From Komagataeibacter medellinensis NBRC 3288 (GTDB lineage: Bacteria; Pseudomonadota; Alphaproteobacteria; Acetobacterales; Acetobacteraceae), in assembly GCF_000182745.2 (NCBI RefSeq), contig NC_016027.1, positions 2,076,001 to 2,140,000 on the forward strand: a stretch of DNA of 64,000 nt, in the 5' to 3' direction. A program made the translations under genes and the position numbers. Every line of letters starts with the position of its first letter. Position 1 is the first letter of the stretch. Positions 37,963 to 46,411 of the stretch are shown piece after piece. Below the pieces are notes generated by a model. It was not told the origin of the DNA. It saw only the letters and a list, made by a program, of their open reading frames with translations, and made no database searches.

Positions 37963-40049
37963 CGCAGGAACTGCTGCGCGTTCTGGACCGTCCCGACCTA
38001 CGGGTGATTGCAGGCGAGCGGCAGATTATGCTGGACCCCGCGCTCGACCTTCCTTTCCGTATCCTGCCGGGTGGTGCCATCGTACTGGGGCTGCCCGCCC
38101 AGGGGCAGCAGGAGGAGACGGCTTTTTTCCTACGCCATGCCCTTGAACTGGCCCCGTTGCTGGGACTGGCCCCGCATGATCCCCTGTGCGCTGGCTTCTG
38201 CGCCGCCCGCACGGCGGCCCTGTTCTGGTACCTTGATACCGGGCGCGCGGAGACAGACGCGCCTGCCGTCTGGGTACCGGACATGGCGCGGGCCGATGTA
38301 CCCACGCCCGAGTCCCTGCGCCTGATCTGGCCCCACCTTGCGGTCCTGCAACCCACGCTGGACCCTGATGTTGCACCCGCTTCTTTTGGTGCACTCCATG
38401 CCGCGCTACGTGCCCTGTGGCCCATGCTGGGACCGACCGAAAACCTGATGGCCACGGGGGGGGACGCCCGGCTGGCCGTGGATGCGGCGACCGGCCTTAA
38501 CCATTATGGCTGCTCGCACCGGCCCCGGCCATGGGCCATCACCTTTGCATCCTCCACGGCGTCATCACTGTCCGAACGTGGCTTTGCCGGGGCGGAGAAG
38601 GCACGGCTGTCGTTGCTGGCGGGTGCCCTGCAGGGCCGGGCGGAAGCTGCCGCACGGCAGCTTGATGGCGACATACAGACCCGGATCGCGGCCCATTTCG
38701 GCCTGACGGCGGAAGAAGGGGTGGTCCTTGCCCCATCGGGCACGGATTGCGAACTGTATGCGCTGGCGCTGGCCGCCCTTGCGCCGGGAGGCCGCCCGGT
38801 CAGCAATATCCTGCTGGCACCGGAGGAGACCGGCAGCGGCGTACCCCTGGCTGCGATGGGCTGCCATTTTGCCAATGATACCGCCCTTGGTCAGTCAGTG
38901 ACCAAGGGGGCGCGGATAGAGGGATTTGCACACGATACCCTTGTCATCAACGTGCCCATGCGCGACGGGGCGGGCCATGTACGCCCGCCTGCGGATGTGG
39001 ACGACGAGACCTGCCGCCTGACATGGCGGATGCGCCATGCGGGCCAGCATGTGCTGCTGCATCGCCTCGACCTGTCCAAGACCGGGCTGCTGGCGCCCGG
39101 CCTTGCCGCTCTTGAGCACGCCTGTGCGCCGGAAGAAGGCGAAAGCTGCCCCCCCGATGTAGTGGTGGATGCCTGTCAGGCCCGTCTGGACCCGCTGCGC
39201 GTGCGGGCCTATCTGGATATGGGGTGGATGGTCATGGTGACCGGCTCCAAATTCTTTACTGGCCCGCCGTTCTGTGGCGCATTGCTGCTGCCTGCGGCCG
39301 TGCGCCGCAGGCTGGATGGCCCCCGGTCGCTGCCTGTCGGGCTGGGCGCTTACAGCTATCGCCATGCCTGGCCTGCGGGCCGGGCCTGCGGCATCCTGCC
39401 GGAAGGACACAATATCGGTCTGATCCTGCGCTGGCAGGCGGCACTGGCGGAAATGGCCGCGCTCAGCGCCATTCCGCGCGTGCTGGTCCATGACCGGCTT
39501 AAGGGATTCCTGTCCGCTGTTGCTGGCCGTATCACGGCGGACCCTGCGCTGGAACTGCTGCCCCCCGTAGCCCCCGAGCGGCCCGTGCTGGATAATGCAT
39601 GGGACTGCCTGCCCACCATTCTGAGCTTTTTTGTTCGGGCACCCGGCACGCAGGGCACCTTTCGCCCGCTGGCCCTGCCACAGGCGCGCCAGCTTTATGC
39701 GTGGCTCAATACCGATCTGTCCGGCCTTGTTCCGGTCGATGACCCCGATGCGGGCCTTGCCGCCGTGCTGTGCCATATTGGCCAGCCGGTGCCGCTGGCC
39801 CATCCCAACCTGCCCGGTGCGATTGCGGGGGCACTACGTATTTCAGCCGGTGCGCGGCTTGTCTCGGGCGAGCCGTCGCATGCGGGCATGGACCCTACCG
39901 AGCGGCTTGGGCGTGAAGTCCGCAATGTGGGCCAGGTCCTTGCCAAGATCAGCCTGATCCTGCGTCACTGGTCCCGTCTGGGCAGCGCCGCTCCGGTCCA
40001 GACGTATCTGCCGCGTGGCTGGCAGGCGCAGGCCATCCTGCCTGCCTGA
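37944..40049 (+). CDS. PLP-fold (aminotransferase-like) protein of unknown role, 701 aa
   Basis: I do not recognise a named family. The N-terminal 150 residues show no motif I know. From about residue 180 the sequence follows fold-type I PLP enzymes: VVLAPSGTDCELYALALAA (cofactor phosphate region), VVVDACQARLDPLRV (Asp for the pyridine nitrogen), then VMVTGSKFFTGPPFCGALLLP, in which Lys436 is the likely Schiff-base lysine. It may act on an amino-acid-like substrate. The GTG 37944 start has AAGGAAG upstream and overlaps the RluA-type gene. It lies directly before the phosphatase-FtsK-gamma gene. Confidence 0.6.
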   Translation: MFAHTLTQELLRVLDRPDLRVIAGERQIMLDPALDLPFRILPGGAIVLGLPAQGQQEETAFFLRHALELAPLLGLAPHDPLCAGFCAARTAALFWYLDTGRAETDAPAVWVPDMARADVPTPESLRLIWPHLAVLQPTLDPDVAPASFGALHAALRALWPMLGPTENLMATGGDARLAVDAATGLNHYGCSHRPRPWAITFASSTASSLSERGFAGAEKARLSLLAGALQGRAEAAARQLDGDIQTRIAAHFGLTAEEGVVLAPSGTDCELYALALAALAPGGRPVSNILLAPEETGSGVPLAAMGCHFANDTALGQSVTKGARIEGFAHDTLVINVPMRDGAGHVRPPADVDDETCRLTWRMRHAGQHVLLHRLDLSKTGLLAPGLAALEHACAPEEGESCPPDVVVDACQARLDPLRVRAYLDMGWMVMVTGSKFFTGPPFCGALLLPAAVRRRLDGPRSLPVGLGAYSYRHAWPAGRACGILPEGHNIGLILRWQAALAEMAALSAIPRVLVHDRLKGFLSAVAGRITADPALELLPPVAPERPVLDNAWDCLPTILSFFVRAPGTQGTFRPLALPQARQLYAWLNTDLSGLVPVDDPDAGLAAVLCHIGQPVPLAHPNLPGAIAGALRISAGARLVSGEPSHAGMDPTERLGREVRNVGQVLAKISLILRHWSRLGSAAPVQTYLPRGWQAQAILPA

Positions 40050-40085
40050 CGTTTTCGTGCACCTTTCACCTGACGGATTTCAAGC

Positions 40086-41060
40086 GTGAGCAAACACACC
40101 AACCACGGCAATTTTCTCGATACCCCTCAGCTACAAAAAGGTGTCACCCGATTCTGGCTGATCCGGCACGCGCTGGTGGAACAGAATGCCCGCATGCGGC
40201 TGTATGGCACGATGGATGTGGCGTTGTGCCCCGACAGCTTAAAGGCTCAGCGCTGGATGTACGAAGCTCTGGCCCGCCGCCTGCCGCAGCAGGCCCTGTG
40301 GTTCACATCCCCTCTGTCGCGCACGCAGCAGACGGCACACGCCATACAGGAAGCGGGTTACGGCCCGCACGCGATGCATGTCGAGCCGGACCTGATCGAA
40401 CAGTCACTGGGGGAATGGCACGGGATTGAACACCATACCCTGCCAGACAGGCTGAGCCTGCCCGCCCATCCGTTCTGGTCCGTCAGTGCCACCGAACAAC
40501 CGCCGCAGGGTGAAAGCATGGTGCAGGTCTGTGCCCGTGTGGGGGCGTGCCTGGACCGTCTGGCCGCACGCCATGTGGGGCAGGACATGGTTGTGGTCAG
40601 CCATGGTGGGGCCATCCGTGGCGCGCTGGCCCATGCGCTGCGCATCCATGCCGATACGGCGCTGCATTTCTCCATCCAGAACCTGTCGCTGAGCGTGATC
40701 GAACGTCTGCCCGAAGGGTGGCGGATCGTGACCGTGAACGAACTGCCCCAGCCTCCGGTAGTGGTCCAGCGGCCCGTCAACCTTGCCGCAGTGGACAGGA
40801 TGCTGGCCGGGTCCGGTATCGACCTGGACCGGGAGGAGGACGAAACCTATACCGAAGCCCTTTACGCCCAAGCGGTTGCCCTTGTGGCTGCCGAGCGCGA
40901 GGTATCGGCTTCTTTCCTCCAGGGCATCCTGTCCGTCGACTATGCCTGTGCTGCCCGGATGATCGCGCAGATGGAAAAAGAAGGGCGGGTCAGCGGACCC
41001 AACACCGTAGGACAGCGTGACGTGCTTATGCCCAATACGGTGGTGCAGGAGCCACGCTGA
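40086..41060 (+). CDS. Histidine-phosphatase-like protein fused to an FtsK-gamma domain
   Basis: Residues about 20-225 are a histidine phosphatase (phosphoglycerate-mutase superfamily): LIRHA with catalytic His28, LYGTMDVALCPDS, TSPLSRTQQTA, QSLGEWHG and VVVSHGGAIRGA with the second His near 173. The usual RHG reads RHA. Residues about 258-314 (YAQAVALVAAEREVSASFL to VGQRDVLM) match the gamma winged helix of FtsK at 37016-37189, with 33 of 57 residues the same by my count. The recognition-helix NR of FtsK (GYNRAA) is AC here (DYACAA). The GTG 40086 start has a weak ribosome site. Its role is unknown; a DNA-linked phosphatase is inferred. Confidence 0.75.
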   Translation: MSKHTNHGNFLDTPQLQKGVTRFWLIRHALVEQNARMRLYGTMDVALCPDSLKAQRWMYEALARRLPQQALWFTSPLSRTQQTAHAIQEAGYGPHAMHVEPDLIEQSLGEWHGIEHHTLPDRLSLPAHPFWSVSATEQPPQGESMVQVCARVGACLDRLAARHVGQDMVVVSHGGAIRGALAHALRIHADTALHFSIQNLSLSVIERLPEGWRIVTVNELPQPPVVVQRPVNLAAVDRMLAGSGIDLDREEDETYTEALYAQAVALVAAEREVSASFLQGILSVDYACAARMIAQMEKEGRVSGPNTVGQRDVLMPNTVVQEPR

Positions 41061-41063
41061 CTT

Positions 41064-41201
41064 TCAGCGTGCGCTGGCGTGCAGCATGCAGGTCAGCACG
41101 CAACTGTCGCCAGACTGGCTGCGTGCAGGGCGTAAGCCGTTTGATGTGGCCATGCCCGCCACGATGGCGGCCGTGGCAAGAACAAGCGTGAGCGTATGCA
41201 T
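41064..41201 (-). CDS. Small secreted Cys-containing peptide, hypothetical
   Basis: A 45-residue ORF begins at ATG 41201 after the ribosome site GGAAGGACAGG. It has a hydrophobic signal-like segment (LTLVLATAAIVAGMA) and a basic tail with two cysteines in CVLTC. It is convergent with the phosphatase-fusion gene. Between 41202 and 41428 I see no other gene. Confidence 0.4.
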   Translation of the reverse strand: MHTLTLVLATAAIVAGMATSNGLRPARSQSGDSCVLTCMLHASAR

Positions 41202-41428
41202 GACCCTGTCCTTCCCCCGATAGGCCGACTGCATGCGCCATGGCAGCAGGAACGGCCCGTATGCGTATCTGCCAGCGTACGGGCCTGCATGCCTCTGCGC
41301 GCTGATGTCAGTCTGTAACGATGTTGGCAGGTTGAAGTGGCATTGATCCACAAAAAAAGTCGTCATGCCCTATATTCGGGTTGAGGTGACACCTTGCCGG
41401 GGCAGGGGGCGCTGTTATCGTATCGGGC

Positions 41429-41896
41429 ATGACAGGTTTTAAGGCTTGCCCGGCTGACTTCATGGATATTGCGATGGAGGAAGCCCGTGCCGCAGCGATT
41501 CGGGGGGAAGTACCGGTCGGCGCTGCCCTTGCGGGGCCGGATGGACGGCTGCTGGCGCGCGCGGGCAACCGGGTGGAGGCATGGCACGACCCTTCTGCCC
41601 ATGCGGAAATGCAGGTGATGCGTGAGGCGACCCGTCTGCGCGGTGGCGCGCGACTGGCGGACTGCACGCTGTACGTAACCCTTGAACCATGTCCGATGTG
41701 TGCGGCTGCGGCCATCCATTTCCGTATGGGGCGGATTGTGTTCGGGGCCTATGATCCCAAAGGTGGTGGGGTGGAGCACGGGCCGCGCCTGTTTGCCCAT
41801 CCGCGCTGCCTGCACCGGCCCGAGACGGTGGGCGGCGTGCGTGAGCGCGAGGCGGGTGCGCTGTTGCGCGATTTCTTCCACCGCTTGCGCGCCTAA
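41429..41896 (+). CDS. tadA: tRNA adenosine(34) deaminase
   Basis: The 155 residues carry the zinc deaminase signature: HAEMQVM with catalytic Glu and PCPMCAAAAIH with the zinc cysteines. EVPVGAALAG and RMGRIVFGAYDPKGGGVEHG are typical of TadA, which makes inosine at the wobble position of tRNA-Arg(ACG). The length is normal. It stands alone, with the protease gene 120 bases downstream. Confidence 0.93.
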   Translation: MTGFKACPADFMDIAMEEARAAAIRGEVPVGAALAGPDGRLLARAGNRVEAWHDPSAHAEMQVMREATRLRGGARLADCTLYVTLEPCPMCAAAAIHFRMGRIVFGAYDPKGGGVEHGPRLFAHPRCLHRPETVGGVREREAGALLRDFFHRLRA

Positions 41897-42017
41897 CCTA
41901 TTTGTCATGCAACGGTATAACACGGGTCGGCTCTCTTGCGGCACAATGCAGGGGATGGGACTGTAAAGCCACGGCGGTCAGTCCCGCCCGTATGTTCAGA
42001 GTTTCAGCAGGACCATT

Positions 42018-43601
42018 ATGTTCAGGGATGCCATGTCAGACGTATTGCGGTCGCACACCCCCAATCCCCGCCGGTTTCGTAGCAGGCTGCTGGCTTCACT
42101 GGTGGCCAGCACGGTCGCGGGTGGCTGCCTGCTGGCCGCCCCTGTCGCGCGGGCAGATGATACCGGGGTGATCCGCCCTGATACCCAGATCCAGCAGCTG
42201 CCGAACTTCGTGCACCTGGTCAAGCAGGTCAAGCCTGCCGTGGTCTCCATTACCGCGCGCATCAAGGATGCCGATACGGGTGAGGATGGTGGCCCCGGCG
42301 GCATGCCCGGTGGCTTTCCCTTCCCCTTTCCCTTCCAGATGATGCCGCAGCAGGCGCACCGGACGGTGGAAGCCCGTGGCTCGGGCTTTGTTATCTCGCC
42401 CGATGGGTACGTCGTGACCAATAACCATGTGGTCAAGGGTGCGACCAAGGTGACTGTCACGCTGGATGACGGCACGGCGCTGCCTGCCAAGATCGTGGGT
42501 CGCGATTCCAAGACCGACATCGCCCTGCTCAAGGTCTCGCCCTCGGGTAAGCTGCGTTTCATCGAACTGGGGGACTCCGACAAGGTTGAGCCGGGTGAGT
42601 GGGTGGTGGCCGTGGGCAACCCCTACGGCCTTGGTGGCACGGTAACCGCCGGTATCGTATCCGCCCGTGGACGCGATATCGGTGATGGCCCCTATGACTC
42701 TTTCATCCAGGTCGATGCTCCCATCAACCGTGGTAATTCGGGCGGTCCGCTGTTCACGCAGGATGGCAAGGTGGTGGGGGTGAACACCGCCATCCTCTCG
42801 CCCTCCGGCGGGTCGATCGGCATTGGCTTTGCCATCCCCTCCGATACCGTCAAGAACATTGTCGACCAGCTTGAAAAGACCGGCCACGTCACGCGCGGCT
42901 ACCTTGGGGTAACGGCGCAGGCCATCACGCCCTCCATGGCCAGCGCGCTTGGTATGAAGCCTTCGGCCTCGGGCGCACCGGCAACCGGCGCGCTGGTGGC
43001 CAGTGTCAGCGCTGGCAGTCCGGCGGAAAAGGCGGGACTGAAGGCAGGTGACGTGGTGACCGACCTGAATGGCCAGCCCGTTGACACTCCACATACGCTG
43101 GCAGTCAAGGTCGCCACCATCGTGCCGGGCACGAAGGCCACCCTGTCCTACCTGCGCAACAACAAACCACAGACGGCCACGGTCGTAATTTCCACCCTTG
43201 GCAAGGGCGGCACGGCTGATGGCACGGTGGGCGATACCGCCCACGATGCCGACAAGGGCCCGAAGCTGGGTGTGACCCTGGCCCCGCTTACGCCTGACCT
43301 GCGTCAGCAACTGGGGCTTGAGGAAAGCGTACGCGGTGTCGTGGTGAGCGATGTGCAGCCCGGGTCCTCGGCTGAACAGGCTGGCATTCATGCGGGTGAT
43401 GTGATTCAGGCCGTGGGTGAGGTGCCGGTGGAAAACCCGCGCGCCACAGTTTCCGCCATCCGGCAGGCGTTACAGACCAACCATTCCGTGCTGCTGCGTG
43501 TGGTGCGTAACGGGCAGAGCGTGTTCGTGGCGGTCAGCCCCAACAGTGATGACGCTGATAGTGCCAGCCAGGATGATGACGACCAGCAAGAGATCAATTA
43601 A
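42018..43601 (+). CDS. degP: Periplasmic Do-family serine endopeptidase (DegP/HtrA)
   Basis: The 527-residue protein has a signal peptide (about residues 17-45; RSRLLASLVASTVAGGCLLAAPVARA), a trypsin-like domain with VTNNHVV (His), DSKTDIALLKV (Asp) and INRGNSGGPLF (Ser), and two PDZ domains (GYLGVTAQAITPSMA and LGVTLAPLTPDLRQQL). It degrades or refolds misfolded proteins in the periplasm. A Gly/Pro/Phe-rich loop follows the signal region. A terminator lies after it at 43752. Confidence 0.93.
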   Translation: MFRDAMSDVLRSHTPNPRRFRSRLLASLVASTVAGGCLLAAPVARADDTGVIRPDTQIQQLPNFVHLVKQVKPAVVSITARIKDADTGEDGGPGGMPGGFPFPFPFQMMPQQAHRTVEARGSGFVISPDGYVVTNNHVVKGATKVTVTLDDGTALPAKIVGRDSKTDIALLKVSPSGKLRFIELGDSDKVEPGEWVVAVGNPYGLGGTVTAGIVSARGRDIGDGPYDSFIQVDAPINRGNSGGPLFTQDGKVVGVNTAILSPSGGSIGIGFAIPSDTVKNIVDQLEKTGHVTRGYLGVTAQAITPSMASALGMKPSASGAPATGALVASVSAGSPAEKAGLKAGDVVTDLNGQPVDTPHTLAVKVATIVPGTKATLSYLRNNKPQTATVVISTLGKGGTADGTVGDTAHDADKGPKLGVTLAPLTPDLRQQLGLEESVRGVVVSDVQPGSSAEQAGIHAGDVIQAVGEVPVENPRATVSAIRQALQTNHSVLLRVVRNGQSVFVAVSPNSDDADSASQDDDDQQEIN

Positions 43602-43624
43602 CCTATTGATAATAAAATATAAAA

Positions 43625-43700
43625 ATATTTTTGGTACCGTCTTTTTTTAAAAAGGCGGTATTCTTTTCAGCGTTTGGGAAAAGATTTACCAAAAATTTTC
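43625..43700. repeat. 79-bp palindromic intergenic repeat, copy 2 (diverged)
   Basis: ATTTTTGG at the left, AAAAAGGCGGTATTCTTTT in the middle and ACCAAAAATTTTC at the right match the units at 24621 and 59096, but with more changes. It is in the gap behind degP. Confidence 0.6.
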
Positions 43701-43751
43701 TGATGTTTGGCTTCTGCTGTTTCGCGTCATCATTTCTCCATGAACGCCCTG

Positions 43752-43782
43752 TGGCCGCGACAGTCATGTCGTGGCCATTTTT
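43752..43782 (+). terminator. Putative terminator of degP
   Basis: TGGCCGCGAC and GTCGTGGCCA pair around AGTCAT and are followed by five Ts, about 150 bases after the degP stop. With the repeat before it, this fills most of the 303-base gap to folD; the remainder shows no gene. Confidence 0.65.
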
Positions 43783-43903
43783 ATGAAAAAACAGCGGTCG
43801 GGTGTATTTTTTCTACTCTTTGGGCAAAAAACCGGGAGGTGATGATTGTGGCGGGCGGCCATCTTGCCTTATCTGCACGCATTGCCTTGTTTGTCTTGGA
43901 GGG

Positions 43904-44821
43904 ATGATGACCGGTCCAGCACTATCCAATGCGTACGCATCCCCGGGCGCGCGCCTGATTGATGGCAAAGGGTTTGCCGCACGCCTGACGCAGGATATCG
44001 CAACCGATGTCAGCGCGTTCTATGACCGCCACCACATCACCCCCGGCCTGGCCGTGGTACTGGTGGGCAATGACCCAGCCAGTGAGGTGTATGTGCGCAA
44101 CAAGGCGCTCCAGACCCATCGCGCGGGTATGCGTTCGTTCATGCATATGCTGCCTGCCACCACATCGCAGGAAGAACTGCTGGGCCTGATTGCCCGGCTC
44201 AATGTCGATCCCGAGATCCATGGCATCCTTGTCCAGTTGCCCCTGCCAGCCGGGCTGGACCCGGTGGCGGTGACCAACGCCATCGTGCCGGAAAAGGATG
44301 TGGATGGGCTGGGTGTGGTCAATGCTGGCAGGCTGACGTTGGGTCTGCCGGGCATTGTGCCGTGCACGCCGCTGGGCTGCCTGCTGCTGCTGCGCCATTA
44401 TGTGGGGGACATGCGGGGGCAGGACGCGCTGGTCATCGGGGCATCCAGCCTTGTAGGTCGGCCCATGGCGCAACTGCTCCTGCAGGAAGGCTGCACCGTC
44501 ACCGTGGCGCATATCGACACGCGTGATACGGCAGCCCTTGCCCGGCAGGCCGATATCGTGGTGGTGGCGACCGGCGTGCGTGAACTGGTACGCGGTGATT
44601 GGATAAAGCCCGGCGCAACCGTGATTGATGTCGGTATTTCCCGCGTTACGCTGCCCGGAGGCAAGACGCGGCTGGTGGGCGATGTGAAGTTTGACGAGGT
44701 CGCCCCCCATGCCGGGCTGATCACACCGGTGCCGGGCGGGGTGGGGCCCATGACCATCGCTTGTCTGCTGCGCAATACCCTTGATGCGGCGCGCACCATA
44801 GTGGAAGGCCGCGCGTGCTGA
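43904..44821 (+). CDS. folD: Methylenetetrahydrofolate dehydrogenase/cyclohydrolase
   Basis: ATG 43904 or 43907 starts after GGAGGG; the longer frame has no family match. The 305 residues contain [14 protein letters not shown], the Lys of YVRNK that is catalytic, [51 protein letters not shown] and [12 protein letters not shown]. FolD interconverts methylene- and formyl-THF with NADP in the cytoplasm. It is 28 bases ahead of the MetF-like gene, so both are folate C1 enzymes in one unit. Confidence 0.96.
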   Translation: MMTGPALSNAYASPGARLIDGKGFAARLTQDIATDVSAFYDRHHITPGLAVVLVGNDPASEVYVRNKALQTHRAGMRSFMHMLPATTSQEELLGLIARLNVDPEIHGILVQLPLPAGLDPVAVTNAIVPEKDVDGLGVVNAGRLTLGLPGIVPCTPLGCLLLLRHYVGDMRGQDALVIGASSLVGRPMAQLLLQEGCTVTVAHIDTRDTAALARQADIVVVATGVRELVRGDWIKPGATVIDVGISRVTLPGGKTRLVGDVKFDEVAPHAGLITPVPGGVGPMTIACLLRNTLDAARTIVEGRAC

Positions 44822-44849
44822 AGCATAATGACCGGAAGGGAATGAAAAC

Positions 44850-45587
44850 ATGGGCCTGACGGCTGTTGAACTGATCCCGCGTGATGCGGAAACCCTGCTG
44901 CGCGATGCGGGGGAAGTCAGTCGCCTCTTCCCCGATGCGCAGGTGATCAACATTCCCGACCTGCTGCGCTTTCCCCTGCGTAGCTGGGAGGCAGCGCGCC
45001 TGATTCGTCCCATCTTCCCGCGTGTAATCCCGCATATCCGCGCCATCGACATTGCCCCCGATGCCCCCCTGCCGGGGGCGGATGATCCGGCCTTGCGTGA
45101 AGTGCTGGTTGTGCAGGGTGATCCGCCAACCGACCTACGCCACCGCACGTACCCCAATACCAGCGAGAGCGTGATTGCCCGCTACCGGCGTGAAGCGCCG
45201 CATCTGGCAGTCTATGCCGCGTTCGATCCCTACCGCCGTGCGCCCTACAAGGAAATGCAGGCTATTGCGCGCAAGAAGGAAGCAGGTGCGGCCGGGTTCT
45301 TCACCCAGCCGATATTTGATATGCGCATGCTGGACCTGTGCATGAACTGGTTGGCGGGAGAGAACGTATTCTGGGGCATCTCGCCCGTTATTGGCCCCAA
45401 GTCACGTTCGTACTGGGAGACGACCAACCACGTCATCTTCCCCCATGATTTCGATCCCACCCTTGAGGCTAACATCGCCTTTGCCCGGCAGATGATGGAT
45501 GTGGTGACACAGGCGGGGGGAAATACCTACCTCATGCCGCTGCGGGTCAATCTGGAGCGCTATCTTACCCCCCTGCGCCGCCAGTAA
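44850..45587 (+). CDS. Short methylenetetrahydrofolate-reductase-like protein
   Basis: The 245-residue protein follows the MetF/MTHFR barrel: VELIPRDAETL near the N-terminus, VLVVQGDPPTDLRHRTYPNTSE, IARKKEAGAAGFFTQPIFDM and ENVFWGISPVI. The usual length is about 290, and the classic N-terminal sheet with the catalytic Glu pattern is altered. It may be a MetF variant or a related methylene-THF enzyme. Its position right after folD supports a folate role. Confidence 0.72.
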   Translation: MGLTAVELIPRDAETLLRDAGEVSRLFPDAQVINIPDLLRFPLRSWEAARLIRPIFPRVIPHIRAIDIAPDAPLPGADDPALREVLVVQGDPPTDLRHRTYPNTSESVIARYRREAPHLAVYAAFDPYRRAPYKEMQAIARKKEAGAAGFFTQPIFDMRMLDLCMNWLAGENVFWGISPVIGPKSRSYWETTNHVIFPHDFDPTLEANIAFARQMMDVVTQAGGNTYLMPLRVNLERYLTPLRRQ

Positions 45588-45631
45588 GCGGCGTGCTGGG
45601 CCTGCCATGCAAAGGGCAGGTCCAGTCGGGA

Positions 45632-46207
45632 TCAGATCCAGCCACGGGCGCGGATCAGCCCGAATGTCGCGATTGTGACCATGCAGGTAATCCGGCCGTC
45701 GATGATCATCTCCTGCATCTCGGGCAGGGTCACGGTATGGCAGGTAATGTCTTCTTCCGTATCCTCGCGCTGATGCGGACCCTGGCGCAGGCCGGTGGCA
45801 AGATAGGCGCGGCCCTTCTGTGTGGTGTAGCCCGCCCCCTGATACATCAGTCCGGCATCACGCATGCAGTCGGCCACAAGCCCGGTTTCTTCACGCAGTT
45901 CACCGCGTGCCACGTCTTCCGGTGTGGCGTCGGGGCTATTTTCCCACATGCCCATAGGGAGTTCCCACATCCGCTTTTGTATGGGATAGCGGTACTGGCG
46001 GATCAGTGTTACGCGAGGGCCGTCCGGTCCTTCCCACAGGGGCAGGATCACGACAAAATCACCCCGTTCCACCACACCGTACAGGCCCTGTCTGCCGTTG
46101 GGACGGATGATGATGTCCTCGCGTACGCGGGTCCATGGGTTTTCATAGGCGGTTCTGGTAGAAATTGTTGCATAGCCGCCTGCATCTGGCGGGGGGGAAT
46201 GTGTCAT
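45632..46207 (-). CDS. Nudix hydrolase, ADP-ribose-pyrophosphatase-like
   Basis: The 191 residues have the Nudix strand-loop-helix near residues 80-110: WELPMGMWENSP, then PEDVARGELREETGL. The usual REL of the Nudix box reads GEL and two residues are inserted before it, although the E-E pair is present. Members cleave nucleoside diphosphates linked to other groups, such as ADP-ribose. It is convergent with the MetF-like gene. Confidence 0.82.
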   Translation of the reverse strand: MTHSPPPDAGGYATISTRTAYENPWTRVREDIIIRPNGRQGLYGVVERGDFVVILPLWEGPDGPRVTLIRQYRYPIQKRMWELPMGMWENSPDATPEDVARGELREETGLVADCMRDAGLMYQGAGYTTQKGRAYLATGLRQGPHQREDTEEDITCHTVTLPEMQEMIIDGRITCMVTIATFGLIRARGWI

Positions 46208-46411
46208 GGAATGCCATCCTTACTGATCGTGTCTGCCAGGTCTGCATGCGTTACACACGGTACTGTGGTGCGGGAACGAATGTACGGCGTGGTTTTTTCT
46301 ATTTTTCCATAAACGGTGTCAAAGATCGTTCCAAAAGCATTCTGCCTGCCATCTGGCATGATCCCCATTCATGACCGGGCAGGGCACGTATTTTTTTAAA
46401 CTCTGGAGTTT

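Noticed and set aside
38895-39803. 302-residue frame opposite the PLP-fold gene
   Set aside because: Low-complexity Gln/Arg-rich frame, shadow of the 701-residue gene.
42096-43391. 431-residue frame opposite degP
   Set aside because: Shadow of the protease codons; no start signal, motif or composition of its own.
43922-45157. 411-residue frame opposite folD and the MetF-like gene
   Set aside because: Runs across two clear genes on the other strand and is His/Arg-rich without a fold.
45598-45623. Terminator between the MetF-like gene and the Nudix gene
   Set aside because: GGGCCTGCC/GGGCAGGTCC can pair but no T run follows on either strand, so it is too weak to call.
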